A stretch of DNA of 64,000 bases. Source: Acanthopagrus latus. Taxonomy: Eukaryota > Chordata > Actinopteri > Spariformes > Sparidae. The DNA lies in NCBI RefSeq assembly GCF_904848185.1, contig NC_051041.1, forward strand, positions 14,110,772 to 14,174,771, in the 5' to 3' direction. Positions 25,001-37,496 of this stretch are shown piece by piece (positions within the stretch are counted from its first letter, which is position 1; every line of letters starts with the position of its first letter). The notes under the pieces are model-generated. The model ran no database searches, had not been told where the DNA came from, and worked only from the letters and a program-made list of their open reading frames with translations. A program made the position numbers and the translations under genes.

Positions 25001-28000
25001 CCTGGCCTTCACAGCAATCAGCAGTCCGAAGACATGCCACTAAGGCACTGTCAGCTTAAGCTATTGGGACCATTTCGTCACACTTGCCGCACACGACCGA
25101 ATGCAAATTTACAATACGCAGCACATTCACATTCATTCCACATCTCTTCAAGAGGATGAGTGCGATCATGAAATGCTCACTCTCGCCTCCTTACAGTCAA
25201 CTTTGAGCACAAGTTATTAGTAACTAAAACATTTTAGAGACAAGATACTGACGTTACCAAAACTGCTTTAAGAAAAAGGAAAATCTAAAACGTAAGAATC
25301 GCTTGTGTATGTATGTCATGCTGGGACACAAACGTGTTTTGACTCACCACCTGGGCTTTTCTCTCAACACCTGGAGAGGCTTTAATCCTGAGAACAAGAC
25401 TATTTAAAACAGGACATTTTGAAAGTTTTTCCTGAGTTGCATCATCAAACCGCAGCCCATTAACAACCATTTCCCTTGCATTGATTTCTGGAGAATTCTC
25501 GAAATGTGAAATCCGGAAATCTTGGATCGTAATTGACATGTTGAATAGAGACTGGGGGGGATAAATTTAGTATAATCTAATAATCCTCATCTCAGACGGT
25601 TTTATCTTGGGATAACACTATTTACATGATTTGATGCTCTTACTTTAATGCTGATTTCTTGCCTCCGTCCAAATGCACGACAGTCGTTGCCAGAATGTGG
25701 CTCCTCTGTTCATATAGCCCAACTGCGGGTATTGATTTCATGGCTAAAAAACGAGGGGGATGGCAGAGTGCCGGTTTTATTCTTCCTATTTGGGAAACAT
25801 CCAAGAACAACTGACGCCACCCTTTGCCACTTCTTAAAAATGGGCCGCTTGTTGACAATATGGATCCGACTGCACCTGAATTTTGTCACTTACCATCAAG
25901 TTAAATCACATTTTCACTAGATTTTTTTTTTTGCATAATGTGATGTTTCATGGCCATAATGGGGGGCTTTAGGAAGGCACTCCCGGGGTTTTCACCTCTG
26001 CTGCCAGAAGATACTGTCCGCCACTTCCTCTGCCAGCCATCTCTTATTAAACCCTTTCATTATGTTTGATATTCCAAGGTAAAAGACCGTCAGGGGAGTG
26101 AACGTCACCAGCTGTATTAAGCCACTTCAACACACTATACAAGATAGATAAAGCAATTAAATCGCCAACGTAAAGTATACAGTATATTGAGCTCTTGCAA
26201 TGATAAGACAACGATAGGCAGTTTGTCTCTAAAATAGCGGTCTATGTTTAGGGGGAGAGACACCCATTTTACGGTATAGCAAGAACATCTCTGCAATGTA
26301 TCATTCCTTCTTTGCGTACTGTGATGGTTATTGGGCCTTTTGTAAGCTTTTATTGCCTCAGTTGTCTGTGAATGATGTACCAAATGAACAGGGAGCGCTG
26401 GTTGGACTGATGACACCCCAAGCTGTGAGAAGAGGCGATGCCTATCATGTTAATTCAATAGAAAAGCAGTTGAATAGTGAGTGAAATTTCATTATCCCAC
26501 GTACACCAGATAATTCCAAGGGCCATCTGGACGGATGGAGGGCATTACTCCTAAGGCGTATTCATATCAACATTTATATTCACGTAGACGGAGCTATCGC
26601 AACCTTGCGTCGATGTAATTGTCAACAAGCTGTCATGGCCGGCATGGTGTCAGGCTAGCTGTTCTCCAATGTGACAGAAAGGACGCCCATAAAAGTCCGA
26701 CAGCAATGAAGTTCTTGGTGTTGCAGTCGTTTAAAGGGTAAACTTTTTGAGCATTAAGCATCTGCCAAACAACCCGAATGCTACATTTAAATATCTGCTA
26801 CCTGGCAGCGGTTTTGGTTCCATTTTACAGCCTCTTTAAAAGGGAAAATCCACTCTTGTCCACACGGAGCTGCAGTCCATGTTACACTAATTACTACCCT
26901 TATTAGTATTCAAGTGGAACATTAGCAATTAGCATAGCCATTAAAACCATAAGGCTCTCCTGTGGGGGAAAAATAGAAAAGAAAAACAGAAATGAGGCTA
27001 AAATGTATGTTTTAAGCCGTTTTTACATGGCTGTTTCAGTGCAATTGCGTTTCCACCTTTCGGCCTCGGCAGACAAATATGCTAAGGATCCTTTGGCTAT
27101 GCAGCCTTATCTAATGTATGCAAATTGTGTGGAAAGGGGACATCAATTAGAGTTGGTGGTGTGCACATGCCTCGCACTTATTCATGAGGTTGGTAAACCT
27201 GCTAATTGTGTGTACCAGAGACATCCATCATGGGTGCTGTCGACTCGACTAATATATATAGACACAACTTGTGACAGGCACCTTGGTGATCTGTCCTTCA
27301 GTGGCTGTGATCACACACACGCACGCTCAGTCCACATGCAAAGGTATCCAGACGGGAATGGATGAGTGTGTGTTTTTGTGTGCTCAGAGACATCCTCTGA
27401 ACTTAAAAAGGAATAAGGCACACAGTCCCGGGGATGTGTGCATGAATATTTAAAAGTGGCATACTAAACAATTCTCCAGCGCTGACCTGTTGCTGGGTGT
27501 ATTCTTATTGAATAAGTGAACATGCCTCATATTTACTAGATCACCGCTTTTAAGATGTATGAATCAGAATTATACATGGTCCCTGGCGGTTTTTGGCAGC
27601 CTCCCTCTACATAAATATTATCTGTATGCCCCGACTCTGTGCTGCTCTCTGCTCTGTTGACTTGCTCTCACACACAGGGGAGCCTCTATTGATTTCGAGA
27701 AGGCCTTCATGCCGGCTTCTTCAGCTCACTGGGATCACATTTTCAGGGATGGGGCTTCCATGTGTCATTGTGTGGAGCAGCCCATTTCGTCTGATCTCTC
27801 TCTCTTTTTTTAGGTATTCAATTCTTTGGCTTCTTTTACTTGCTTTTCGTATTAGTTTCTATTTCAGGACAATTTATGGGGAAAGTGCTGAATCTGTAGT
27901 GTTATTTATTGATTTTATTTTGTTTCACAAGATGAACAAATAAAAAAAAAAAAAAAGCTGTCGGTAAACAATGTATTGTTCTGTTAACAGCGTTCAATTT

Positions 28001-29824
28001 ATTTTGTGCTCCTATCCCCTCGCCAATGCACTCATAATGCACAAACAAAGCAGCAAGAAGAAAAGATAAAATGTGTGTAAAAACATCACGGATTGAATAT
28101 TGTCTCAAAGTTGCTGTATGAAACGATGTTGTGTGAGCGGGGGGGAATCGGCGTTAGCTTGGTTATTCCCGGAGGCGAGAATGTGTGACAACGATGGCGA
28201 GGGGGACACAGGGTCACGACCATTCCTCTCTCTCTGATAGAGGGCAAATGTAAATGTCAGCGACGTCTGAAAAAGAAAGGTCTTCTGGCTTCTGTTGCTA
28301 CGCGGAATAAGCTGTGACGGATGGCAAAGGCTTTTTACAAGCTACGATTTACGGAGGCAAAGCTGAGAGGAAGGGGAGTAATGCTAGAAAGCAATATGAG
28401 AAGAAAAAGGACTTGGTGTTGTGTTGATCAGTTGGTTGTGCTATTGTTGTTAAGTACTTTTATTACCAGAGAGCAGTGAAAAAAACAAAACAAAACAACT
28501 TCGAATGATTATTTTTGCTGAAAGCTGCGTTAGTCATTGATTTTCTATGCCAAACTTCTATTGATCAAACACTATTGATCGAGCGTTGTTTGCCCTTTAA
28601 GCTTGGGTTCAGATGTGACTTGAAATTGCAAAGAAATGATGACTGATTGATAATAAACGCAGTACGGAATGAATCAGGAGGTCCAGTGAATATTTAGATG
28701 AGTGCAGATTCTGAAACGGCAGCTATTTATCACTCATTGCGTCACTGGGTTCCTGGGGTTTTCGTCATTGGCTTGCTGAGACGTGCGTTTGTTTTGTTAT
28801 GAAACGTTGTGAATCGCAAATCTGGGTAAGAATATTCCCATCCATATCTCCCAAACCACTGAGGAACCAGTGTGGGTATATACTGAAGAAGAAGGCTTTG
28901 GCACGAGTGTCATGTCACAGCTTCCTCCCACAACAACAAAGGCAGACCAAGAATAATGTTAGCGCCTATTTAATTCATTTATTCATGAGGGTAATTGAAA
29001 TATTAACGCAGCTGGTTAGACGCTGGAGACTGACTGTCTTCAGTGCTCAGATCGCGCTCAACTCACCAAGGAAATAATATTTTATTTACACACACATTCT
29101 TCCCGGCGTCACACCAGCAGTCCCTGTGTTCAATGAAGTATCTCGCAAAGGTCCCTGGACAGTCTTTGAATATGATGGATATGCGCAAAATTTGTTGATG
29201 ATGCACACATTTGTTTGGTGTGTAAATGACTGGTAGTCCAAGAGATCCAACATGTTCTTTATGGGAGTACAGCTGAATAATTTAGAGGCTGAATAAGAGA
29301 TTGTGGTGAAATGTGAAGAGGGGGAAATGAGCTGTGTGGTGGAGCAAGAGACACAGGAGAGGAGAGAGAGAGAGTGAGAGAGCAAAGGATGTTCGAGAGA
29401 TGGATGGATTGATTTTGGTAAAGGGCTGGGAAGGGAGGGAAACGCACTGGATCCGTCTCACAACCTGGAACAATGTTTACACCCCCCCCCCCAACGATGT
29501 GGAAGCGGTGCTGGAAGAAAGGTGTGCGGAGGGATATTGAGACAGAAGCACATGTCATGAATCTGAACAGATTTATCTGCACAGACATAGCTTACACTTC
29601 CCAGGCACGCGGCGGTATCTTCCTGCACCTACATTTCTGCATCCGTGTGTGCGCTTGTGTCATTTTCTGAGCTTAATTACACTGATATGCGTCTATGTGT
29701 ATCGAACGTACCGTTGCGTGCATGTGCATGCCTCCGAGATAGTCATTTGGGGCTGCTGGCTGGGGAGCGAGAAGAAACATGACAAGTGTGCCAAGCTTGT
29801 TGCGGGGTATTCTCAGACGGTGAA
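19069..29824. other. intron 1 segment with few recognised features
   Basis: It contains poly-T/A runs (about 19880-19910, 24223-24237, 27942-27956), short CA/GT tracts and a YY1-like site at 20922. A patch at 20012-20100 looks weakly like a hAT end (AGGGCTTAAAATGATAACGG). No gene was recognised. Confidence 0.5.
20922..20933 (+). promoter_or_regulatory. YY1-like site CAAGATGGCTGC
   Basis: The 12-mer fits the YY1 consensus with one change (T for G after GGC). The same 12-mer occurs on the opposite strand at 43401-43412. Confidence 0.35.
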
Positions 29825-29904
29825 GGGGGGGGGCATGCCTGCAGAGGATTGGGGTGAGGGGGGGGGGCTGGCTGCTTGGTGAGGGGGGGGATGGGTGCCG
29901 GGAG
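29825..29904 (+). repeat. cluster of long G-tracts, G-quadruplex candidate
   Basis: Within 80 bp there are G runs of 9, 4, 10, 8 and 3 bases separated by short loops. This pattern favours G-quadruplex formation on the plus (sense) strand and so in nascent pre-mRNA. Confidence 0.7.
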
Positions 29905-30774
29905 GCCATGTGCTGCTACTGTCACATGTCGCGCTCGGCACAGCAGCGGGCGAGTGGCAGGCGGGCGAGGAAAACACCACCCACCGGGAACTGTGGGTGA
30001 GGGGGCTGGCGCTTCCTCCCCAGGCTTTATCATGGGGAAAGAACAAAACGCAGAGAGATAGATCTGCCACCGACAATCAGAGTAGTAGCACGCTCGCTGT
30101 TTGTGTGTGCCACGGGTAGAGAGAATGAAAGTTATGTGCTGTATGCACACAAGGCTGTAGGTTTTGGTTTCAAAATGGGGCGGGAGTTCATCCCCATTGA
30201 GGCTGAAACGCTTCATTTACTGTGTTGTGATTTTATAAGCACCGATTTTTTTGCCTTATTTTGCACAATTTATAGTAGATATGTCCTCATTTATGTAAAC
30301 TCAGGTGCCTGAAGTGAAAAATCAAAAATAATTTCATTTCAGGGATTAGGGGCTCTTAGGAAATTCTACTACTGCTTTCATGTGCTTTTTTGGGGGGGAT
30401 GAATGAAATATGTTTTGATATTGAGGGGGACTTCCATCAATTCCCCCAAAATCTAAAATCTAAGAATGTACAGTAATTAAAAGATAAAATATAGTGACAC
30501 AAGAAGAAGCACATATATTGTTTGCTTTTCTGCCGAGATATTATGTATTATGCAATAATGAGAAAATCTTGTGCTGTACTTTGTAAATGCACATCCACCG
30601 AACTTAAGGTTTGTGTTAGCAAAACATCTCGAAGGTTATAACTGTATCAGGGCTTTGGGTTCACAATCCTTCACTGCGCACCCTCTCCAGCTGTGTCGGA
30701 CTGAATGAGTGAATCGATGTCCCTGCTGTTAAATTTGGTCCTTGTGTTCCAGAGGTCCTGTCTCGTTTTTGTCA
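29905..30774. other. intron 1 segment, nothing recognised
   Basis: GC-rich at first, then A/T-rich. No exon or element identified. Confidence 0.5.
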
Positions 30775-30898
30775 AGGACTGATAAGGCATTTTGTTCCAT
30801 CCGTCGTTCACTCAATATAGATCCAGTCCTGACTTTAGAAATCATTCACATAGCATGATGCTGCCATACCCATGCTTCACTGTTGGAACGGTATGGTG
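30775..30898 (-). mobile_element. Tc1/mariner transposase remnant
   Basis: On the minus strand a frame reads TVPTVKHGYGSIML and then stops, matching the TIPTVKHGGGSIMLWGC stretch typical of fish Tc1-like transposases. Further on, the DNA still resembles the following part (a GGATGGAACAAAATG string near the RMNGA-type motif) but in shifted frames. No terminal repeats were found, so this is a decayed fragment. Confidence 0.7.
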
Positions 30899-33240
30899 TT
30901 ATAAGTGTCTTGCAGCCCTGCAAACATGGATGGTTATGTCATGTTTGAAGAGCAATTCTAACATTGCTACAGTGCTCATTAGATTTTAAGTGACATCCCG
31001 ACCCAAGGCATGTTTGAGTTGGTTAGTGAGGTTGGTTGAACTTGTAGCTCCACATGTTTGCAAAGGAATGCAGCAGTGTGCTGATTTTACAAGGGTTGGA
31101 CTGGTAATATTTTATATTTCTTTCTCTTATTATCAGCAAATCCCAGCAACAAATTGATCCTACCCAGCTACGAGGTGCCAAAGTTTGAAACGGCTTGCTC
31201 ATCTCCGCCATATACCTTAATTCTTTTTTTCGTCTTTCCCTGGTTGCACTGAATGATGTCCAAATGCACACAAGCGCTGTAGTTTATTTGAGGTCTGTCC
31301 CACTTACACATCTCGCTGCTGTCATCAACAGTCTTAGCCTTTCCTGAGCTATGCATTTGTGACCCATTTTTGGAGATTTATTTCTTCATTAGTCACAAAT
31401 GTTGGGTTGCTTTTGATGTTTTTTTTATACATGTGAGCAATTTTTCTTTTAATGTAAATCATGACAGTGGAACACATTCATTGCCCCAAACGGTCCCTTT
31501 CATGTATGGCTTTGCCTACATGTGTCACACTCTGATGTACGCTTATTGATATTGGAGAAGAAGGCTTTCTGATTTAAAATGCTCTGCGAGCGGTGGGAGC
31601 GTTTCAACACGTGTGGTCCTTCTTCTAAATGATGTCCAGTCTCGTCGAGATCAAGAGACATCTCAAGTGAGATCAAAGGAGGGCAGATGCATCGCGGCTC
31701 ACCGTTGCAGTAAAAGGGGGAATACATTCAGTATGTAAATGAATTATTTCTGCATTTCAGATTAAGTGGAGAAGTATCTGAAAGTGTGTTCTAAATATAG
31801 AGTGAGAGAGAGCGAGAGAGCAGTGGAGAGACACAACGGGATTAGGAAAAGGAAAATTAAGAACAGGGATCTTTTTCTTTTCTTTTTTTTTCTTTTTGTA
31901 TCTCCAGAGGAAACCTGGCTGCATGTGTGTTCATGCTCTCTTTAATGGAATGTAATGTCAGCGTGCTCGGTGTATGCAGTAACATTCAGAAGGGTTCCCA
32001 TAGAAACACCTGCCATTTTTACTCGTAAACACACAGACTTGCCACACAGCCCGCATTTCCTTGAGGCCATCGCTTCTCCATCACCCTTCGTGCCTGCTGT
32101 TTGATCCTCGAGGCAGCCCGGCAATCCACACCCCCACGCTTGTATTACAACATCCCTTGTTCCCTCTTTAATTTCTTCCTCCCCGTCACTCTTTCTCCCC
32201 CCTCGTCTCCGCCACCCCTTCCCCCCGTCTTGGCTGTGATGGATGTCTGCCGTGCGCTTCTTATGGACGCCTGGAGGAAATATTCCGTCACGCATCATCA
32301 TTATGCGCCCAAGGACGCTTGTGTTTAAGCCAGGGACCCTGGTGCTGTCATGTCCCCTGATTATTGTGTAACAGATTGATTAACCCTCGAGTGGAGGCAA
32401 CGCTTTTCATCACGGAGGCAGGCCGCCGCCGCTCTCTGGGGTGTCACTTTGTAAATATTTGCCCCTCTCTCTCACTCCGCTATGCATTAAACTTGTGACT
32501 CTGTTGATTAACGCGCACACAAATCAATGCCTTTAAGGTGATGCGTCTTTTTTACGCACACATGTCACAGCTGGAGGGGGCGACAGCATGAGCGCGTTTT
32601 CCAATACACGATTGGATGCGGTGACAAGCGGACTTTGAGGAATTTCTGTGGACCCTGCAGTATTTATTGGGCAATAAATGCCACAATGTGTATAAGAAGC
32701 ATCGTTTAGTCAAGATGAGGAATAGATGCAAGTCGAATATCAATGAATAGTTTAAATTTACTCAACACATTGCTTTTAACAGCACACACACACAAAAACC
32801 ACAAAACTGTGGAGACTTTTGTTTTTGCCCGAAGAAACTATATATTTTTTTAAAACATACATTTAGGCCAAATCCTCCAATTAAAAGTATCACATATGTA
32901 AATGAAGTCTAAACAATCAGAGGTCACATAAACAAAGGTAAGGATTTAAAGAGTTTATTTGTTTGTGCACTCAAAGACCCCGCATCATTCAAACTATTTT
33001 AGCATGTGATATTTTAATCAGCAGCCAGGCGCTGAGGAAGATCTGTTGTTGCTAGCTGCATGTCTGCATTCCGGTGCCAGGATTGAAAAGGGAGGAGAGA
33101 AAGAGATTTCTTGGATTTAATCTGCTTCTAACTTTCTCTGAACGGAACATTAAACTGCGAGGAAAAGTCTGAGCGAGAGTCACTCTCCATCTAATCTGCT
33201 GATTTGCCCCTCGGCGAGATTAAGGGTGATGGTTTAGAAT
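30899..33240. other. intron 1 segment, nothing firmly recognised
   Basis: A 10-bp inverted repeat (CATTTGTGAC at 31354, GTCACAAATG at 31392) and a GA-rich patch near 31800 are present. The 31023-31271 minus-strand ORF has no known domain. Confidence 0.5.
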
Positions 33241-33254
33241 GAGAGAGAGGGAGG

Positions 33255-33300
<46 letters not shown>
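33241..33300. repeat. (GA)n homopurine tract
   Basis: Sixty bp of GA with GGGA interruptions near the start. Confidence 0.95.
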
Positions 33301-33303
<3 letters not shown>

Positions 33304-33358
33304 GCTGTGGAGATGAGATGAAGGAAAAGGGTGGATAGAGACAAGAAGGCAGGCAGGC

Positions 33359-33375
33359 GGGGGGGGGGGGGGGGG
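33359..33375. repeat. G17 homopolymer
   Basis: Seventeen consecutive G following GGCAGGC repeats; its length may be unreliable in the assembly. Confidence 0.9.
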
Positions 33376-34051
33376 CAAAGAGATGATTGGAAGAGAGAGA
33401 AGAGAGAATGGAGATGGAAAAAATGCTGCAAAACACATGAAGAAAAGGCTGGCTCTGTCTTGATTGTCAGGTAAAAATCCTCGAGGCGGCGCGCATCCAT
33501 TTAGAGTCGTTTGAGGCGGGGTTCGGTAATGATGGATGAGCCTGTTGGGTTAGCCGAGGTCGCGATGTCCCGCTCTCTTTTAATGAAGCTGTTGACAACA
33601 CACTTACTCACGCCGCTTCCTCTCACACAGCCGCGGTAGTATAACTCCAATCTACAGGCTAAGAACTGTCACTCGGCTCATATTGCCACAACCAGCGGCC
33701 TGGCGCGCCTTGCTCATTCAAGGAGTGCGATGCTGCTGAAGGTAACAGTGAAGATTGACAGTAGAGGTGCCACATTAAATCTGTTCTTTTTTATTTTCTT
33801 CCTGCCAAATGCATCGTTTTTTTTTCTTCTTTTTTGCTGAGATCAAGATCGCTAGGAGAAATCAGTTTAGCTTGTGTTGATTTATTTGAACTTGAAGAGA
33901 GGGTCATTCTTTGCAACTCAAAAAACAAATGTTGTAGTCATGAGGTGTGCGAGGAGTGTATGAGGAGTAAAACCCCTTTTTTTGTCCATGTCCTGAATAG
34001 CGCAGCCAGCTACAGATTTATTATTTATGATCAGAGGTGATCACTCGTAAT
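33376..34051. other. intron 1 segment with moderate CpG density
   Basis: CpGs are locally frequent between about 33480 and 33720. No exon or known motif cluster was identified. Confidence 0.4.
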
Positions 34052-34373
34052 AAGGGTTGGGCAGTATATGAATGATATGAAACTGTTTATTGTCCTATAT
34101 TTTGGATATCATATCCTGATGTATTTTCCTGGCTGCCTTTAAATGTCATGTCATGTTTTTTTTTAATTTTTATTGTGATAGTATCATGTCATGAATATGA
34201 TTCCTGCCTCCATTACTGGAGTTCCTGCTGTACTAGTGGAAGATTTTACTGTTTAGGAATTTCATGCATGAATGAATTATGTATTTATATAAAAAGAATA
34301 CCTACAGTAGATTCAACCCGCTGTACAGTGTGGAATATCGCGATTGTGATGCAAATTATGATACCCACCCCTT
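34052..34373. mobile_element. possible hAT-like MITE, about 320 bp
   Basis: The left end AAGGGTTGGGCAGTATA and the reverse complement of the right end, AAGGGGTGGGTATCATA, agree at about 13 of 17 positions. There is no clear target-site duplication and no coding capacity. Confidence 0.45.
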
Positions 34374-36060
34374 TTTATTATTTTGACATTTCACATGTGA
34401 TGGATTTCAGTTTTGGTGTCTGAACTGATTTCACCGTCTTTGATTTGCAACAACAATTCTTCATACTACATTCCTTATCCCATGTAGGCTGACTCCTTTC
34501 ATCATGGGACACATCAGAGGGAATTTCTTTGCACAAACATAACATGAAAGAATATTTCCAGGGTCTTGTAGTTGTAAGAACCTGCAGTCAAAGGTCCCCC
34601 ACCCCCTCAGTTGACAGGTCCTATTTGTCTTGGCTCGTTGAGCCTATTCATTTGGCTCTCAACTGCCATAAGTACAGTAGTGGTACAGTTTATTTATAGC
34701 TCACACTCAAAGCTCATTCTTCAGCCCGGCCAGCAGCGCTCGCGTGCAGCACAGAGTAAATATAGCATCTCTTGTGTTTCGCCCTCGCCTCTTTACATCA
34801 TCTCTTAATTCTCTTTCTTTACTTTGCCCCCTGACACTCTAACATGCACACTTGAACGTGTGCGCATGCACACTCAAACAGACCTGCACATGTGTGCAAA
34901 TTGAGTTCTCGTCCATAGCCCATAGCAGCACCGATGTTTAATTGGGCCTTCCTTTCCTGTCAACTTATACCTTATACCCATAATGTCGACGGCTGCTTGT
35001 GCCTTCACTTGACTTCCTCTTTCATCTAAACCCATGAGTGTGTTTAAAGAACATACAATGTGTGTTCTCTCTCCATGCAATATGCTGGATGTGCAAATTG
35101 CGGCATGCATGAAAACATGAATAATGGAACTGTGTAAGTTTTCCCCCCTATCCCTCTCCAGCATGGCTGTTTGAAGCATGGCTAATATGAAGCGTTTTTA
35201 ACCTGCAGGGCTCAGAAAGAGGAAAGCTCTAATGAGCCGGGATTGCTACTAAAGTGTGTATTTTTGTGTGTTTGTCCCCGCAATCATAAATTTGCTTTGT
35301 GTACGTTTGCCTGGTTCACCACGCTGTGTGTGTAAGACAGCAGAATATCTCTCCTGCAGTGCTTGAACGTATCAGGAGGTAAGCACGCAAGTTTCTTGCA
35401 AAATTTAGTCCCAAGTTTCATTAACTGTCGGTATCCCAGAGCCGTGTAGAGCGAGGGAGAAAAGACAGTGTAAGAGAGAGAGGGGAAAGGAAAAGAGAGA
35501 AAAAAAAGTAAAAAATAAAGACAGGAAGAGTTTGAAAGATCACACACGCACCTGAACCCAGCCGGAGGGGCCCTTTTTCCGGCAGCTGGGGCCAGAAAAT
35601 CAAACTCGGGTCCTTAAACCTTTCACACCTACAAGCACAAACACTCCTCACCCACACTCCCCAACTCCCCCCCCCCCCACCCACCCAACAAGCAGCGCCC
35701 CGTTCCACACCAGTGGCTAAAAAGATGGGGAGCGCAGCTGACACTTGTGCCGAGGAGAGGAAGAGCAAACTCAGCCAGCTCCCCCTCTCCTCTCTCCTCT
35801 CCAATCCAAGTGCGGCTGCTACTGCTTTTATAGTCCGGGCTCCTTCTGCAAGGCATTTAACATTTAATAGCAGTAATGCATGGTCCTCTCCTGGGCCTGG
35901 AGTCACAGCACTGGTTTATTCATTAAACCTGACCAGCTTAGCTTGAAGAAGATTTCAGGCCAGAGAGAGGGTTACTGGGTTTGGGTGGTGTTTGTTTTTC
36001 TAGTTATGTCGGCTGGGCGCACAAAAATCATTGCTTTGTCTTGGCATAGTTTAGACCTGA
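34374..36060. other. intron 1 segment, nothing recognised
   Basis: Short CA-rich and GA-rich patches and a C10 run near 35670 only. Confidence 0.5.
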
Positions 36061-36250
36061 GCAATTAATCAATATGTTGTCAAATATCGAAAAAAACGGC
36101 TACTGGTTTTATCTTTGATTATTTTTCTGGCCTCTGTGACAGTAAACTGAATATCTTTGGGTTGTTTGAGGACACCGATCAACATTTTTAACCATTTTCT
36201 GACAAAACAACTAATCGATTACTTGACAAAATGAATCAACAACTAGAATG
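36061..36250 (+). mobile_element. fragment of a common teleost MITE (ATTAATCGATTA-type)
   Basis: It contains CAGTAAACTGAATATCTTTG and, further on, CTAATCGATTACTTGACAAAAT and ATCAACAACTAG. This order is what I recall for a very abundant non-autonomous hAT-like family of fish. A related copy lies at 59725-60246 in the same orientation. Family name not verified. Confidence 0.6.
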
Positions 36251-37360
36251 GCACTCAGCAGAGCCCAATCCATCACTAAACAGAACATACTTAAATCTGC
36301 TAGCTCCGATTTTTTGTTTGGATCTGCATCAAAATGTTATCCGCATAGAGTAGCCCCCTTTAATTGGCCTGATCTTATTGTTATTTTTAACTGAGATCCA
36401 AGCATTACTCCCAATGTTAAAGGACGAGAGCTCCACAACAGAAGTTGTTGGGGTCTATTCTGGGCCGAGGCCCAAACCTCCACCTAAGCATCGTGGAAAT
36501 CTGCTTTGTAGTTTTGGTAATTAGAATAACCAGTAGACACTGACCTAGTATACCTATGTAGACAATGTTAGATCATCTTGGTTGTGTTTTAATGAATATC
36601 AAGACCATTTGTGTGCTGAGTGTTAAGTCGCATCCTCCTCCACATTGCTTATCTGTTTTTAGCCCTTCTAATCTGGATTAAAGTGCATGCATCCTCTCCA
36701 TCACCTTCTCATTCTGTCTCCCTCCTTTCTGCAGGACATTTTCCATTTTCCCTCCTCTAATGAACACTCCCCCTGCTTCTCCTCTTCTCCCGTCGTTGTT
36801 TTTCTCCTCTGTCAGGAGGAGTATGGGGAACCAGTGTTTTCTCATTAAGTTAGCAGGGAACTGTAGAGCACAACACTCTAATATCTGCCCAGATGCCCAT
36901 TAGTCCAGCAGCTTGGCCCAGCTGATGGGAACACAGATCAGAGGGCAGACAGTACAAGTCCCCACTGGCCCTGCCTGATAAAACATCCTGTTTTACTAGC
37001 GGAATAGAGCAGTCAGTTGGTTGTGACGAAGCCACAAAAAAGCTGCTCCAGAGGGGCCCCAGAGGGGTGGGAAATGTTTTCGGTGCATATTGTAAGGTTT
37101 TCACACAGAACCTCTTCTGAACAAGGCATGACACTTATGACTACTGCTTTTCCAGCACCAAATTAATTGAATGCATCTCCACTAGTACAAAATGCATTTT
37201 TGAATGTCTGTTCTTGCGCTTGCATCCTCTTTTACAGTGATGTTAAGCCTTATGTGAAAATGTCAAAGATGCTTTGGCATGTGCCAGGCATAGTCTCTTT
37301 CTAATTCCTGAAAGGCTGATGTTTTTGTAGAACTCAGTGTGTATTCTTCTGACAGCGGAG
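36251..37360. other. intron 1 segment, nothing recognised
   Basis: No exon or transposon identified. Confidence 0.5.
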
Positions 37361-37449
37361 ATGGAGGGCAGGAAGAACGAGAGAGAGCGAGGGAGGGGGA
37401 GAGAGAGAGAGACGGAGAGAGAGAGAGAGATTGAGAGAGAAAGGAAGAC

Positions 37450-37491
<42 letters not shown>

Positions 37492-37496
37492 GAAGC
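37361..37496. repeat. (GA)n-rich homopurine region
   Basis: About 135 bp almost entirely of A and G, built from GAGAGA with GGGA, GACA and TTGA interruptions. Confidence 0.9.

Noticed and set aside
27118..27125. POU octamer ATGCAAAT (also at 60775-60782)
   Set aside because: About two copies of an exact 8-mer are expected by chance on two strands of 64 kb.
31023..31271. ORF of 82 codons near the Tc1 fossil
   Set aside because: Its peptide does not resemble transposase, and no continuation of the similarity was seen.
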